DNA of 64,000 bases. Origin: Physcomitrium patens. Lineage: Eukaryota > Streptophyta > Bryopsida > Funariales > Funariaceae. Under the pieces are notes generated by a model. That model did not search any database. It was not told the DNA's origin and saw only the letters and a program-made list of their open reading frames with translations. The stretch's first letter is position 1. Every line of letters begins with the position of its first letter. The position numbers and the translations under genes are program-made. This document shows, piece by piece, positions 10,646 to 22,916 of the stretch. Where the stretch lies: contig NC_037267.1 in NCBI RefSeq assembly GCF_000002425.4, forward strand, positions 13,355,423-13,419,422. The letters are read 5' to 3'.

Positions 10646-11857
10646 GCCCTAACCCAACTTCGCAACCACGATTCAATAGCTTACGCAAGGCACAATCCGA
10701 CTACTTTCTGCTCCTTCGACTTAGAGCCAGAGCTCGAAACTTCTGGATGATTCACTTTCGACGGAACAGAGCCAAGCGAAGTGCAGCTTCGTTGCTACCT
10801 GGCACCATCTCATTGGACAATCTGAGCGATATGACAAAGATTAGTCAGCCTCATTGGTCACACCAGTTCTCGTGACAGAGTCCAAAGGACGGCGGGGGAC
10901 GATGATCCTATTTCGTTCGTCAGAATGACAAGACCAGTATGGAATGTTGAATTTCTAATTTACTTCGACACTGTGGCGTGGGGATCGTTGGCGCCCTCTC
11001 GCATGCATGACCTGACAGTTTGCGAGTGTCATCGGTGCCGACAGCAGTTATCACCGGAATCCGCGATAAGATTTCTGATCGTGTACCCGAGTTCCTCAAA
11101 AAGGATTCCACTACAAGCCGTAAATAAGCAGTTCAGAGCATGGGTCTCCAGGGCACTACCATGATGGCCAATTTCAGCTGCTGGATCTCTGGAAAAGAGT
11201 GGTACAACGTTAAAGACCCATGGTTTGAAACCTTTAGTTCACATCAGCAGGGCGTGATGGCTGACTAAATTAAAGTCTGCTGAAAGTGTGTTTTTTTAAG
11301 ATGCAATTGGAATGGAATCATAGGTTTATTCAACAACTGATGGACCCACTAAGGCTAATGACTTCAATAACTGACGGCCAAAACCGCTACAAAAAGCCTT
11401 CAAAGATTATCGAGGTTGTACCACCATAAAACTCTCGACGTCTTCGACGTGCAAAGCATATAATCTGTTAAACATGGCCACCTCGCTTGCAAAATTTTCA
11501 AGCACACTTGCCATAGTTACGGTTGAAGATACAAATATCGCTTCTTTGGTCCTCAATCATATGCAGAGCACACCATGTCTAAAATGCAGACACATCAATT
11601 CTGTCCACCAAATCATGAGTGCTGAAGCTCTTGTTCCAATGGTTGGACGAGCGCAGAAATGGTTCAAAGCAAGACGTTTGCCAGACTACAGAGAAAAAAG
11701 CGCCGATCCTTGCCGCCGAGGTCATGCTTTTTCAACGTACTTGACAATCAAGACTAGCCCAACAGCTAAACAATATATTTTCACAGGGAAGATGCACCGA
11801 GACACACAGCTGTGCGTGAGTTTTCCGTTCAATGCCAAACAAGCTTTGAGTTTGACC
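10646..11857. other. FKBP promoter side and carrier 3' region
   Basis: No gene seen. The left part is upstream of the minus-strand FKBP start; the right part follows the carrier stop at 11858. Small open frames here (for example 10925-11164 plus and 11474-11956 plus) lack recognisable domains or homology cues. Confidence 0.55.
10811..10858 (-). promoter_or_regulatory. Paired CCAAT motifs upstream of FKBP
   Basis: On the minus strand two CCAATGAG elements lie about 170 and 210 bp upstream of the FKBP start codon. CCAAT boxes bind NF-Y factors in plants. Function here is inferred only from position and repetition. Confidence 0.35.
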
Positions 11858-13974
11858 TTATCGTCTGCTGTGCTGCAAAAAATACTGCATAACTGTTTCA
11901 TACGAGGCCACCAATGCAGCAGCAGCCAATCCGTGTTGAAGGACTCGAATCTTTAAACCCCTCCAAAGCAGAGGTTGGTCATAAGGAAGTAAACCTGCTG
12001 TTCTTTGCAACCAATTGCCAGGCTGCACCCACTTGAGAAGTTTTCTTTCCATAGCGATGTGCTGAATTCCAAACAATCAAGTGTTATGACCGTCAATTGC
12101 TTACCTCTAAAACATGATCAAAGACCCAAGTACAAGACCTAAAAGAACTGATCTCAAGCTGAGGATTACTTCGTGCACAAAACAACTGATCTCGGTATGA
12201 ACTTCCAGGAAAGTACCTTAGGAATGACCGTAGCTTGGCTCCTGGTCTTCGCAGTGTCCAATGCATGGGAGACAGCTGCTGCACCAGAGGCAGCGATACC
12301 AGCACTGACACTCAACTGCCATGGCTTCAATGGAGGGATATCCTCAACAGAGCTATTACCCATGAACACAGAAAGAAACTACAATATGAGTTACTTTAAA
12401 AGAAATCCTCCTCTATGAACTAACACAGAAATAGACAACTACAGTACTTCATATGAATCCTGTAATGATTTAAATTCCTGTGAACTTTCTCCTACGATAT
12501 AGGCTACAGGTGAGTTCTTAACCATGATTTGTCTAGCTTTCACCCACAACCACTTTTTTCTCTCATCAGGCACTTTTCAAATTCGATACTATGGAACAAA
12601 ATCCAGCAGATTACTGCAACAAAGAACATAACACCTTGCAGATCGGCAGAAATGGTACAACAGTCTCACGTCAGAAATTGAAAAAAGAATACCTAAGAGG
12701 ACCTTACCTGGGTTTGGTCGTCATGTGAAAGGCTTTATACTCCAGCATCATTTCATACATGTACTGCCAACTTCCAAAGAAAACTCCCGCGTACAAAGCG
12801 TCTCGAAATAAACCAGGCCGTAGGCCACGCCAAAGCACGTTCAGTCCCTCTACATCCGTCAGACGCTTCAATCCTGCTACATCCTTTATGAGTGGAGGAC
12901 GCCCTGTTCCATTTTCTAGCCAGGCAAACCTCCTTATGTCATTCATCATTTTTGGATGGGCATGAGGCAAACCAACAAGGCTTTGCTCTACTTGGGTCCA
13001 CGGGGATTTGCTGCCAGACATTGTTGCCCCTGCTGAAGATGCTGTCACAGCCGACACCTGAGCACGCAATTGGAGGATATCGAATGGAGTAGCCACAAGA
13101 GATTCTACAGAGCCAGCACAAAGGCCTGCCATGAACGCTTCAGAGATAGACACCTCATTCGAAGCTAGCCCATCTGCAGCACCCTCACAAACAACAGCAT
13201 TGTCACAAATCCGTCAGCATTTCCACATATGATTCTACTGTATATGGTCTCGATTCAAAAACGACTTAAAAGTGGACAATCAATAAAAATGAAAAGAAAT
13301 GAGATTTGCAGCGACGAAATTTCGTGCCAAGGTAACACATTTCCGACGTAGTGGTATGAGCTACCTGTGGCGAAAGCGCAACATAGCTCGTACACACCGA
13401 ACCGCGTGCCAAGCGCAGGCAACCTCCCCAAAACGTGCCACCCTAATCCTCCATACAACCCTGCACGCAGTAAAGGGTGGAAAATGTTAAGCACCACCTG
13501 AATCTCAGTTCCATATCACTGGAGCACGATGAAGAGAGCAACTCATCACACTGACCTGTTACTCCAACAGTTGACCTGATTCCGGAAGCCAATGTCCCTG
13601 CGCCTATACCTTTCTTCGGATCAACAACAATGTTTAGTCCTGCATTGTTCCCTGCATTTGCAGACACCTGCTCCCAGAGATTATCACATGGACCACGAAA
13701 TTCACAATGATAACAAAACCAAAGCTCTTACCAACTTCCACAATTAAAGGATTTCATCACAATCGGCTATATCTCAAGAGAGCTTAAGCATAGTGGCTGA
13801 TCCCAACCAGGGTTTAGGGGTTTAGGGGTGCACCTGTTGGAGCGACTTCAATGTATCCAGAGGGTAAGAAACAGCAGCTTGAACGGCCACAGCAACAGTT
13901 GCCGCGAGTCCGTGCCGCTCAACCAAGGCTCGCCGGGGATCTTGCTGCTTGAATTTCGATTTCCTCATCGCCAT
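11858..13974 (-). CDS. Mitochondrial carrier family (SLC25-type) protein, six exons
   Basis: Exons (minus): 13974-13834, 13667-13556, 13460-13365, 13173-12708, 12352-12217, 12061-11858, all with GT/AG borders. Together they encode about 384 residues. Carriers exchange metabolites across the inner mitochondrial membrane through three ~100-residue repeats. The signature Px[D/E]xx[K/R] is seen as YPLDTLKS (repeat 1, residues 37-44) and TPFDILQLRAQ (repeat 2). Repeat 3 has the degenerate HALDTAKTRSQ, in which His replaces the usual Pro. The segment LGRLPALGTRFGVYE is typical of a plant subgroup of unassigned carriers. Exon 4 has a hydrophilic insert after repeat 2. The substrate cannot be told from sequence. 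The start is the first in-frame ATG (13974); a second Met follows two codons later. Confidence 0.85.
13809..13829 (-). promoter_or_regulatory. Tandem telo-box-like motif in carrier intron 1
   Basis: Just inside intron 1, the minus strand carries two consecutive AAACCCC/TAAACCC units, resembling the plant telomere repeat and the telo box. Telo boxes near transcription starts occur in many plant genes for translation and organelle functions. A role here is inference. Confidence 0.4.
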
Positions 13975-16872
13975 GGCTCAAATTGCCTCTGCAACTGCCT
14001 CACGAGCCATGGACAACAACAAACAAACAAATAAACCAACTGCTGAGGACTTCCCTTCACCACTCTCATTGAGGGCAATTCATGAACGGAGGTGGATTCC
14101 ACACGAAACGGTCGACTTCACCCCGCCCGGTTTCCCATATAATTAGCTCTCACTTATGCACTAATTCAGGGTGCAGGGATTGTTTAGAAAACTCAATACT
14201 CTCAATACTCTCGTATTCAAATTTTATGAGTAAACATCAATAAAAAATTTATGTGTGAAAAAAGTATTCCTATTTTTATTTTATTCTCTTTTTTCAGGGC
14301 ACAAATTCAACCTTTTTCAATTGAGTGTATAATGCAAAGTCATTCCAAAAGTAAAAGCTACAATGTGTAAGAAACATTTTATTCTCTTTTTTAGAATCAA
14401 TTAAGATATTTTATAGTTTTTACTTTTTCTGTGGTATAAGATTAGTATAAAAATATATAAATTTTAGAATTAAGGTTTAAAAAATAAATATTTTCTCATC
14501 AGATATCTATTATTTTTAAATATATACACTTACATTTATATTATTATTAATTTTTAAATATTTTTATAAATATTAGAAAGTAAATAATTGAATATAAAAA
14601 TAATATAATAATATTAGTATTTCAATATTATAGAAAATATAAATTATCCATTTAATTTATTGCTAACTATAATTTCATGACAAAAAATTCAATTACGATC
14701 ATCTTCAATTTTTTAAAATTTAAATTTTATCATATATTACTAAACTTTTTTAAGTACTAAGTTTTTTTTCTACATATAATATATAATAATATGTGACAGT
14801 ATTTATTTCTTTATTTATTTTTTAAAATACAAAAGCATCATATTCTATATTCTTAATTATTCAATTAATTCTTATAAATATTTTTCAAATAATTTACAAT
14901 TATTAAAAAAACGAAACACTTAAAATACACAAACTGATGTGTTATTCAAAAAGACGTATCAAACAACTAAATCACAAAATTGGATAAATTTTTTCTAAAT
15001 TTGTATTTAAAATTTTGATAGTAATAATTTGTTCAAACTAGGAAGATGCAAGAATTAATCTAATATTTTTATTAAAAAACATGATTTTTTAGAATTTTTT
15101 TTGGTTTTTTTCTAATAATGTAAAAGACAAAATAAAATAATCAGAAGTTGAAACAAATCATTGAGAGGTGTGGGAACTACAATAAGCACCAAAGTTATAG
15201 ATTTTAAAACATGTTGCATTTTTATCCACAATATGTAAGTAGACCACAACATTTTATACAGCTTTAACTTTAGAAGATTATTTTAAAAACATGATTTTAC
15301 ATACTAAACCTACTATGCTTGCTTAGAATGCAAAGTCCTACTGAAAAAAATTCTTATAGCAGATAAAGGAGGATGTTTTCAAAAATGTGCCAAAAGATCT
15401 CTTATAACAATATGCTGCAAAGTAATACTTGTGTAAAGTTTATACTTACCTATACTTATTTCTCAAAATAGATCCAACATCTTCTTATTTTATTATATTA
15501 TTTTGTTTTGTTTTTGTTTTTGTTTTTCTGATTATGATTATTTATACATATTTTATCCTCTTCCAAATATTTATACAAAACATCTGATGCTTATGCATCC
15601 TATTAATATTTATATTGTCTGATTATATTAAATGTATTCGAATTTACATTACAATATTACTTATGATTCCAAAATATTAAGTAATTTTAGTCAAGGCAAT
15701 AGCATTTTTTTTATGGAATTATAATTTATGAAATTTAATTTTAATATTTTTTAATCCATTGATAATATTTTTGCAAAATAAACATAGTAATATGTTATTA
15801 ATATCAAGTGATATAAGAGAAGCATAAGTTATTGTCTTCTTAAATTTGGTAGATATATTATAGTAGCAACTAAAAAATTATATCATTATACCAATAAAAC
15901 AAAAGAATACTTAAATGCAAGAAGAAAATATAGATGAAAATTATTAATTAGATCTATTAATAATTACTCAAAATAGTAATATTAAATGATAAAATAATAA
16001 CAATTAATATTGTATATGAGCATCTACTTTGAATTTGTGATATAAAAAATAAAAATAAAAATATGTAGAGAGAATATTGCTTTACAATAATTAAAATATG
16101 CAAATACAATCTGCACACATATGACTTATAAATATCACCATTATTTAATTGAATGAAAAAAACTAATGCAAATACTTAAACATACATATGCATACTTGAT
16201 TTGAAGTGATTATTTGTTGTGAATATGTGGATTTGCAATGTATTAATATCAAAAATCTCATGTGAAGCTCATTGTCATAAACAATTGGATCAATTGTTTG
16301 AACAATTTCATTGATACAAAAAAAATTATTTATTATTTATTTTTTAGATTTTTTTTATCTATTGTCTACTTTTTTATATTATTATCAAGATGTGATTTTT
16401 TGTTTATTTTTTATCACCACATTATTAGTAATATTATAGGTATACTATATTAAACTAATATTATAATATAATTTTGGTAGAATTAATAAAATTTATTATT
16501 AATGCAAATGACTAGAATATCAAATTCATTTATAAAAGAATGTTAAAACAATGTAGAAATTACATATGGTTATGATATTCTATTATTTTTCTATTATAAT
16601 CCACCTTTTTGTTTTAATATAATATCTTTCTTATAGTTTTATTTATTACTAATTACTTATTAGAATAATCTTTGTCTTTTATTTTATAAGTGTATTATTG
16701 TTTATATTTATATTTTATTATATCTCTAGTAGTGGAACTTTATCAAAACAACACATACTTTTTAAATGGTTTATTCATTGAATTATATTAATATACTTAC
16801 AAAGCTATAGGAAATTCATTATTCATAATACAATAGAACAAGATATACATATTCATTAAATCATTTGATGTA

Positions 16873-16913
<41 letters not shown>

Positions 16914-17255
16914 TAGAGGGAATAGCAAGTTGTGACACACATTAAGAGACACTTTATACATAGAAGTCCACTTTGAAAGACCTTAGTTCGAAAGCTTTAT
17001 TAAAGTCCCATTACTTAATGAAAAAGAACCTTCTTTTGGTGACTTTGGACTTTAGATATAGTATAAAGTGAGAAGAGGCTATAAAATGGACCAAGTCACT
17101 TTTTTATTACAAGTCTAATTATGTCAACTTATGTGTTTATTTTAATAGTTATAAGTAATATACAAAACTTATTTGTTTATTTTGAATGGTTTTTTTAAAC
17201 ATTTATAAATATATCTTCTTAAATATTTTTAAAAATCATCTCTTTTTTAAAACTT
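13975..17255. other. Carrier 5' region then AT-rich block
   Basis: The first ~170 bases are the upstream region of the carrier. From about 14160 the composition drops to very AT-rich with no coding signal. A TA microsatellite lies near 16875-16909. A short TTTTTG repeat lies near 15505-15527. No gene or recognisable element seen. Confidence 0.7.
16875..16909. repeat. (TA)n microsatellite
   Basis: A run of about 17 TA units. Confidence 0.9.
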
Positions 17256-17434
17256 TGTTCAATCTTAGAATGTATAAGAGAGTTTATTCATCTACCTATT
17301 AGTATTTATATAGTTCAAATTTAATCTTAAAATTGATTTAAGCCTATTGGTTAATATTAATTACATCTTAATCACTTATAGATGAATACAAGATGACTAG
17401 ATATATAATTTTATATAATTGTTACACACTTTTT
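17256..17434 (-). repeat. Left LTR of the copia remnant
   Basis: It matches the right repeat, most clearly in the shared stretch GATGAATACAAGATGACTAG and the preceding ATTACATCT...AATCACT. It is clearly more diverged than the chromovirus LTR pair, and the right edge is approximate. Confidence 0.7.
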
Positions 17435-18229
17435 AAATCTAAAGTAATTGATATGTTCTATTTTTTAAATTTTTAAATCCTATAATTTGGTGATAACACA
17501 TGCATATTGATTCATTCTTATATTCCTAAGAATGTCAAATATATGGAATTATGTAGAACAATTGAATACTATAATTCTTTTCTTTTGTGATTTTTGTTTT
17601 ATTATAGTTAGTTTCTTCTAAATTATTATTTGTTTCTATCAACTTATAATTTGGTTTAATTTGGCAACAATGAGATGTATTCTTCACAAGTATTTTAGTT
17701 GTAGTAATTTTGTTTTGGACATACTACAATTAGGTCTTGTATCATTTTTAAATTGCTCATTTTTTTTGCTACAAGTGATTAAACTAATTTCAAGGATTTT
17801 GACAAACTCTTGATAGTCATTGCTTCTTCTAGTCTTTACTTTGTAAGTTTGGAATTTTGTTGTCATTGTAAGTGCATAAAGCCCCTTCTTTGACCATTCA
17901 ATTGCTCCTTTGCTTTTTCAAACCAAAGTAGTGGTATCCTTGCCATAATTGTTGAAGAAATGGATCTTTGAAAGCTAAATGTGCTTGTTGTATTTTTTAA
18001 GAAATTTTATGTTGTTCATTAAGAAAAGTGCCTAAGCATTTATACTTCTTAGATTGATTGTCAGTACATGATAATTGATTTTAAGAATGTTGCTTATAAG
18101 AGTTTTTTGAAGCATATAGAAGCTAAATTATTTCTATAGAATTGATATGATCTTGTGATAGTAAATATATATTATAATTTTAAGTTTGTCTTGATATCAG
18201 AGTGTTTGTAAAGTTTAGTAGCTTGCAGC

Positions 18230-18850
18230 AATTTTTAAATTTAATAATGCATAATTCTTTTGTAAGTATATTAGCATATTGTTAATCTGTTGGTATATGT
18301 AAAATTTCAATTTTCTTCCATTCTATCATATCTTGGACATAATTCAAGTAGATCTTGAAATTCTTTGTCTTGGAATGGTATATGGGATTTTTGGATATTT
18401 TGATTGTATTTTTATTGTCATAATGCAGATATATGACTTTATTTTCTATGAATCTTAGTTCTAGATAATTTTTTTGAATTTATATAGTTTATTTGGATGC
18501 ATCAAGTAATACTTAATATTTTGATTTTGTAGGGCTTAATGCTATATATGTTTGTTTATTGGTACACCGAGTGATAGATGTGGCACCAATTGTAAAGACA
18601 AATGTTTCCATGGATTTTCATTGGTTAAAATTCCCTCTTCATTTAGCGTCACCATAGCTAATGAGTTCAAATGTGTTTGAAGAAGGATAAAATAGGCGAA
18701 ATAAGGTTGTCTCTTAAAAATATTGTAAGATGTATTTATTTACATTCATATGTATTAGTTATAAGATTTGCATAAACTAGAAGAGTAAGTTAACATTGTA
18801 CCTAAGGTCAAGGTATGTAATTGTTAGAGAAACCATTTTATCTATAATAT
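18230..18850 (-). pseudogene. Copia RT C-terminus and RNase H remnant
   Basis: Minus-strand translation shows, in order: DKMVSLTITYLDLRYNVNL, a GYTDADWAG-like segment (SYGDAK then GNFNQ), TIGATSITRCTNKQ, TYIALSPTKSKY, SKNPIYHSKTKNFKIYLNYV and HIPTDQQYANILTKEL. These are successive hallmarks of copia RNase H, interrupted by stops. Confidence 0.82.
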
Positions 18851-19307
18851 GTATATAGTGATTGTGATTGATTGGAGAAGTGCTTGTGTCTTTGCAAAAT
18901 TAAAGACCTATAGATAGGAGCATCTTCTATGGATTGGCATTACTTATTCCAAATATAAAGACGATACTTTGTGTATGTTTCAAATTCAATGCGAAGATAT
19001 TTTTGAAAAAGTCTAAAATTAGTCATGTAAAATTTGTTGTGAAGTTGGTTTTAAAGCCAAGTGATTTTTTCATGAGAATTGTGTATAATATGAAGGCTAT
19101 TGACATAGAATACAAGAATTGTCATTTTTCCTTGATATACAATGTAGTATAGGTTTCCATTAAAGGAAGATTTAGCTATGGAATTCATATATATGAAGAA
19201 GTCAATTTTGTCTAATATATGTCCAACCATTTTTCTAAAATATGCCCAACTAAGAGAGGATTGTGTTTAATACTAAGAATGAATAGGACATTTTCTACAT
19301 ATTTAAT

Positions 19308-19526
19308 CTAATCAACAAAATAATTTATAAAAATTAAATCTTTGTTAATTATATGGTGTGGCTCTCCGCTAGCATCAATTAAGGATGCAACAAAGATTAG
19401 AATGAGATTTGTAATAATGTGAAGGTTATTAGTAATATATGATGTGGTATCCAAATCAAGTATCCATTCAACATCTAATATTTTGACAATGTTTTGATAC
19501 GAGGCATTATAAAAAATTTCCAACAA
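19308..19526 (-). pseudogene. Copia protease-region remnant
   Basis: A 72-codon open segment contains WILDLDTTSYITNN, corresponding to the copia WILDSGASSHM protease active site with the catalytic DSGA lost. The DASGEPHHI segment follows, as in copia polyproteins. Confidence 0.75.
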
Positions 19527-20385
19527 GACTTCGTAGAAAAAATCAAGTGTCTATTTGAGTGAGTTGACTTTGGTGGATTTAACAAGATATCTCATGATGA
19601 GGCTTTTAGCTTTAGTTTTTGAACTGCTTGAAATGAATATTATATTAGGTTACTTTTGATCCACAAAGTTGACTTGGAATTTGTTTTCACTAGAACATAA
19701 TTGAAATAGTAATATTCTCAAGGCAATGTTTATAAAAGCATAAAAATGATTAGAACTTTTGGAATAATAATGTTCATGTCTATCAACTGATCAAGTGTGT
19801 CCTTGACTTCTTTTAGATCCTATTCTATAGTAGCTCCATCCTCAAGTTTTGAATAAACTAGCATCTTGAGAAATAAGAGTCTTTTGTTTAAAAACTATGG
19901 CTCATAACGATTTAGCAAATGCTTCCAAGATTCATAGAAATTATAGAATCTACATACAACAATAACTAGAATGTCTTTGACAAATTTCTCTATTGCTAAT
20001 AAGATTAGTTTTCTACCTTCAACTTTAATTTATATGATGTCTACTTAAATGACCAAAGTGCTGCAATAGATCCAAAGTCTTTGAAGTTATAGTATGTGCT
20101 TTATGTAGAGGGACTAGATTCTATAATTCTTAAGTCCTTCTAGTTGGCTTTAATGAAGAATAGATATATCTATGGTTCTACCATTGTACACAATTGTGTT
20201 GAGTACTTGTCTACTTATTGTCATATTATGGATATTGAGAGGACCTTTGGAGGCACTACCATTCACAACTTCCTAGTGTGTATCTACCATGTTTTCTTGC
20301 TATCTATGTTCAAAAAAAACTACACACAACTTTTGTAGCTAGGGCATTATATTGACATGGAGTTGGTTTGAAGACCTTAATAAGT

Positions 20386-20397
20386 ATTCTAATACCA
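20386..20397 (-). other. Primer-binding-site-like sequence of the copia remnant
   Basis: The minus strand reads TGGTATTAGAAT directly after the LTR end CAACA. It matches the initiator-Met tRNA complement TGGTATCAGA at most positions. Confidence 0.65.
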
Positions 20398-20587
20398 TGT
20401 TGGATCTTGGAGAGTACAAGTGATTGAAGAAAGTTTGCTTATCTAATTGTTTGTATTTATATAGTTGAAGCTTAATCCTAAAACCTTGTTTAAGTCGATT
20501 GGCTAATATTGATTACATCTCAATCACTCATAGATGAATACAAGATGACTAGATATAAGGTTTCATCCAATTTCTAAAAACTCAACA
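20398..20587 (-). repeat. Right LTR of the copia remnant
   Basis: It starts TGTTGGATC and ends ACTCAACA, giving the terminal TG...CA with a 5-bp inverted repeat, about 190 bp. Confidence 0.72.
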
Positions 20588-21360
20588 AATATTATGTAAG
20601 ACAATACTATTCATACTATGTAGGAAAAAAATAAAAAAATAAATGCTTTCTACTTCACCTTTTCCATTTAAGACCTTTGAATTCATTTTTCTAAGTCAAA
20701 AAACCAATTCAAGAAGGCTTTTTTTATTTCAATTAATCAAAACATTTAAAAATAGTGAGCTCTCACCTTGTCCCCCAACCATAAATTGCCTCTAAATATA
20801 ATATGATCAAGACAAATCAAAGCATGCAGATGCTAGTGGTGAGCAATGGATGGCCAGATTTTACAGTGCTAGTGTTGATCTGAGGTGGCCCAGTGGAGAT
20901 GCTCCCACCCGTCAAGGCACTCTAAGTTAGCACTCTAAGTAATTACGGTGCACATGTGATCTCATTCACCCCATCCCCAAATCACTAATGAAACTGTCCA
21001 TCATGTAAAGATATGCACAAAAAAACTGTCGTCGAAAGCTCATCTTGTGCACAAAAACACACACACTTCATAATGCAACAAATCTGACTGCCATTCAGTA
21101 AAAGAATAACCCAAAAACCAAAATGCGAAGAAAACAGCGTTGATGCCCAATTTCTCTTCCTGTGGACTTACCTACTTAGTTCCGGTGGCTTCCGATTCGC
21201 TAACTAATCTTGCGATCCTTGAAACTATAGCAACGTAATTCCATTCTGTGTTGCTTTTTTTATTTTGTCGGTTTGAGGAGCTGCCTGTGTGTGTGTTCAG
21301 TGTTTGTAGCAGAGATTATTTGGGCTTGTTGGTGATTGTTTCGGAGGGCATTTGTTAGCC
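20588..21360. other. AT-rich tail, diverged repeat copy and TRAPPC4 upstream region
   Basis: 20600-20815 is one copy of a diverged dispersed repeat (partner near 32575-32790). From about 20830 composition becomes genic and should hold the promoter and 5' leader of the TRAPPC4 gene. No coding exon seen before 21361. Confidence 0.55.
20600..20815 (+). repeat. Diverged dispersed repeat, copy A
   Basis: It shares an ordered series of blocks with 32575-32790: CTATGTAG, TTTTTCTAAGT, AAGGCT, ATTTAAAAAT, TCTCACCTT and AATATAATAT. Spacing is similar but there are many substitutions. No coding potential seen; it may be an old transposon fragment. Confidence 0.5.
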
Positions 21361-22916
21361 ATGGCAGCTATCATCTTTAACCTCTTTGTCATCAACAAGT
21401 CTGGCGGACTCATCTTCTACAAGGTTTTCGTCCTTTCCCCTCAGTTGCACTGTTGCCGTGTTGTTAGTGTAGTTTTGTGAGATGGGTTGTTGTTGTTGTT
21501 GTTGTTTTTGTGGTGGTGGGTTAGGGGTGCGATGTAGCAGCTGGCCGTGTAGAGATCAGTTCTGTTTTTTGTTTTTTTTGTATTTTTTATTTTGTGTGTT
21601 TAACGCTGGGATCGGACACTGTTCTTTTTGTGGGAGGTAGGATCAGGGTTGCTGGTAGGGGTTGCACGATATCATATTGTCAGTGGTGTCTCCGATTCGA
21701 CCCTGAATCGTTATGGACAGTCCTGAGGGATTCAGGCAGTGGGAGGAGTAGGATGTTGAACCTAAACCATGCACTCTTAATTTTTCGTAATTTTCTAGGG
21801 TTTTAATTGCGGTGCAAGGAGTTGGCGTGGGCTAGTTACATTAATTTTACGCCACATATCACATCAGTTTGGCTGGACCACTTCCGATCCAGTCAGTTTG
21901 ACGATGTGTTAATGGAGCGCGTCACCTTGCGAGACTCTCTGTGATGATTTGGGTTGTGGGTTTCTGCTCTTAGTCTCTTGTATCGCAGATTCAAGTGCTG
22001 CAGCATGGCATCAATTAAACCCTGAATTTAAAACTCATCTGACAAGGGGCAGTGATTTGAGTAAATGGTGTCTCGTCTTCGGTCGTACAACGATATTATT
22101 TTTATTTTTTTAATAATTATGATGCTTTTTGTTCATTTCAGGAAAAGTTGACTAGAACGATAATTGTGATGGACTGAAAATGCATCAATTTTCATGTGCA
22201 TGAGTGCTTGAAGTGTAACGATGAATTCTGGATTTTGAACTGACGCAGGATTATGGAACGCAAGGCCGACTTGACACAAATGACAGCTTGAGACTTGCGA
22301 GTCTTTGGCACTCCATGCACGCGATTTCGAAGGAGTTGTCTCCGGTGAACGGCTGCAATGGAATCGAAGTTTTAGAGGCCGACACTTTTGATCTCCATTG
22401 CTTCCAGGCCCTCACAGGTATGATAAAAGGCTCTAAAACAATATTTCCCAGACGTTGCAGGTATGAACATGATCGTCAACATTTCGACTCATTTCAGCAG
22501 TACCGAAACAATGTTTATGGAGGTTATTAGTTAATTACAATTCGACATTCGTAAGTTCTGAAGTTAAGATCGAAATGTGCATCAAAGCAACCCATTCCAG
22601 TCGAATCATGACAGAACCCTTCCCTTGGAGATTCCACTTTTTTAGCATTCTGGGCAACGTTGTCTAGTATTATGAGCAGGTGAGGCATTTACTTATTCTT
22701 ACCACTAATGGTGCAGGCACAAAGATCTTCGTGGCTACTGAGCCAGGAACTCCAGGCATAGATAGTTTGCTGAAAACTATCTACGAGATTTATACAGATT
22801 ATGTTTTGAAGAACCCATTTTACGAAGTGGAAATGCCCATCAGGTGTGAGTTATGGGATCTGAATCTGGCTTTGGCTGTTCGGAAAGACGGCAAAGCAGG
22901 CCTTGTAGGCCGCTGA
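21361..22916 (+). CDS. TRAPPC4: TRAPP complex subunit 4 (Trs23-like), three exons
   Basis: Exons 21361-21423, 22249-22417 and 22717-22916 encode about 143 residues with GT/AG borders. TRAPPC4/Trs23 is a core subunit of the TRAPP tethering complex, which activates the Rab GTPase Ypt1/Rab1 in ER-Golgi and Golgi traffic. The start [20 protein letters not shown] is the sybindin/longin strand. The conserved [24 protein letters not shown] and [14 protein letters not shown] segments follow, and the protein ends KAGLVGR as plant forms do. The protein lacks a PDZ-like insert, as expected for plants. The first intron is about 825 bp. Identification is secure. Confidence 0.95.

Larger units (their letters stand above)
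17256..20587 (-). mobile_element. Decayed, internally deleted Ty1/copia retrotransposon
   Basis: Related terminal repeats of about 180-190 bp (17256-17434 and 20398-20587) flank copia coding remnants on the minus strand. The right repeat starts TGTTG and ends CAACA. A primer-binding-like TGGTATTAGAA lies on the minus strand immediately inside it (20386-20397), close to the initiator-Met tRNA complement used by many copia elements. Recognisable domains are the protease region (19526-19308) and the RT end plus RNase H (about 18850-18230). The integrase and most of the RT are missing between them. Numerous stops mean it is dead. I see no matching target-site duplication. Confidence 0.82.
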
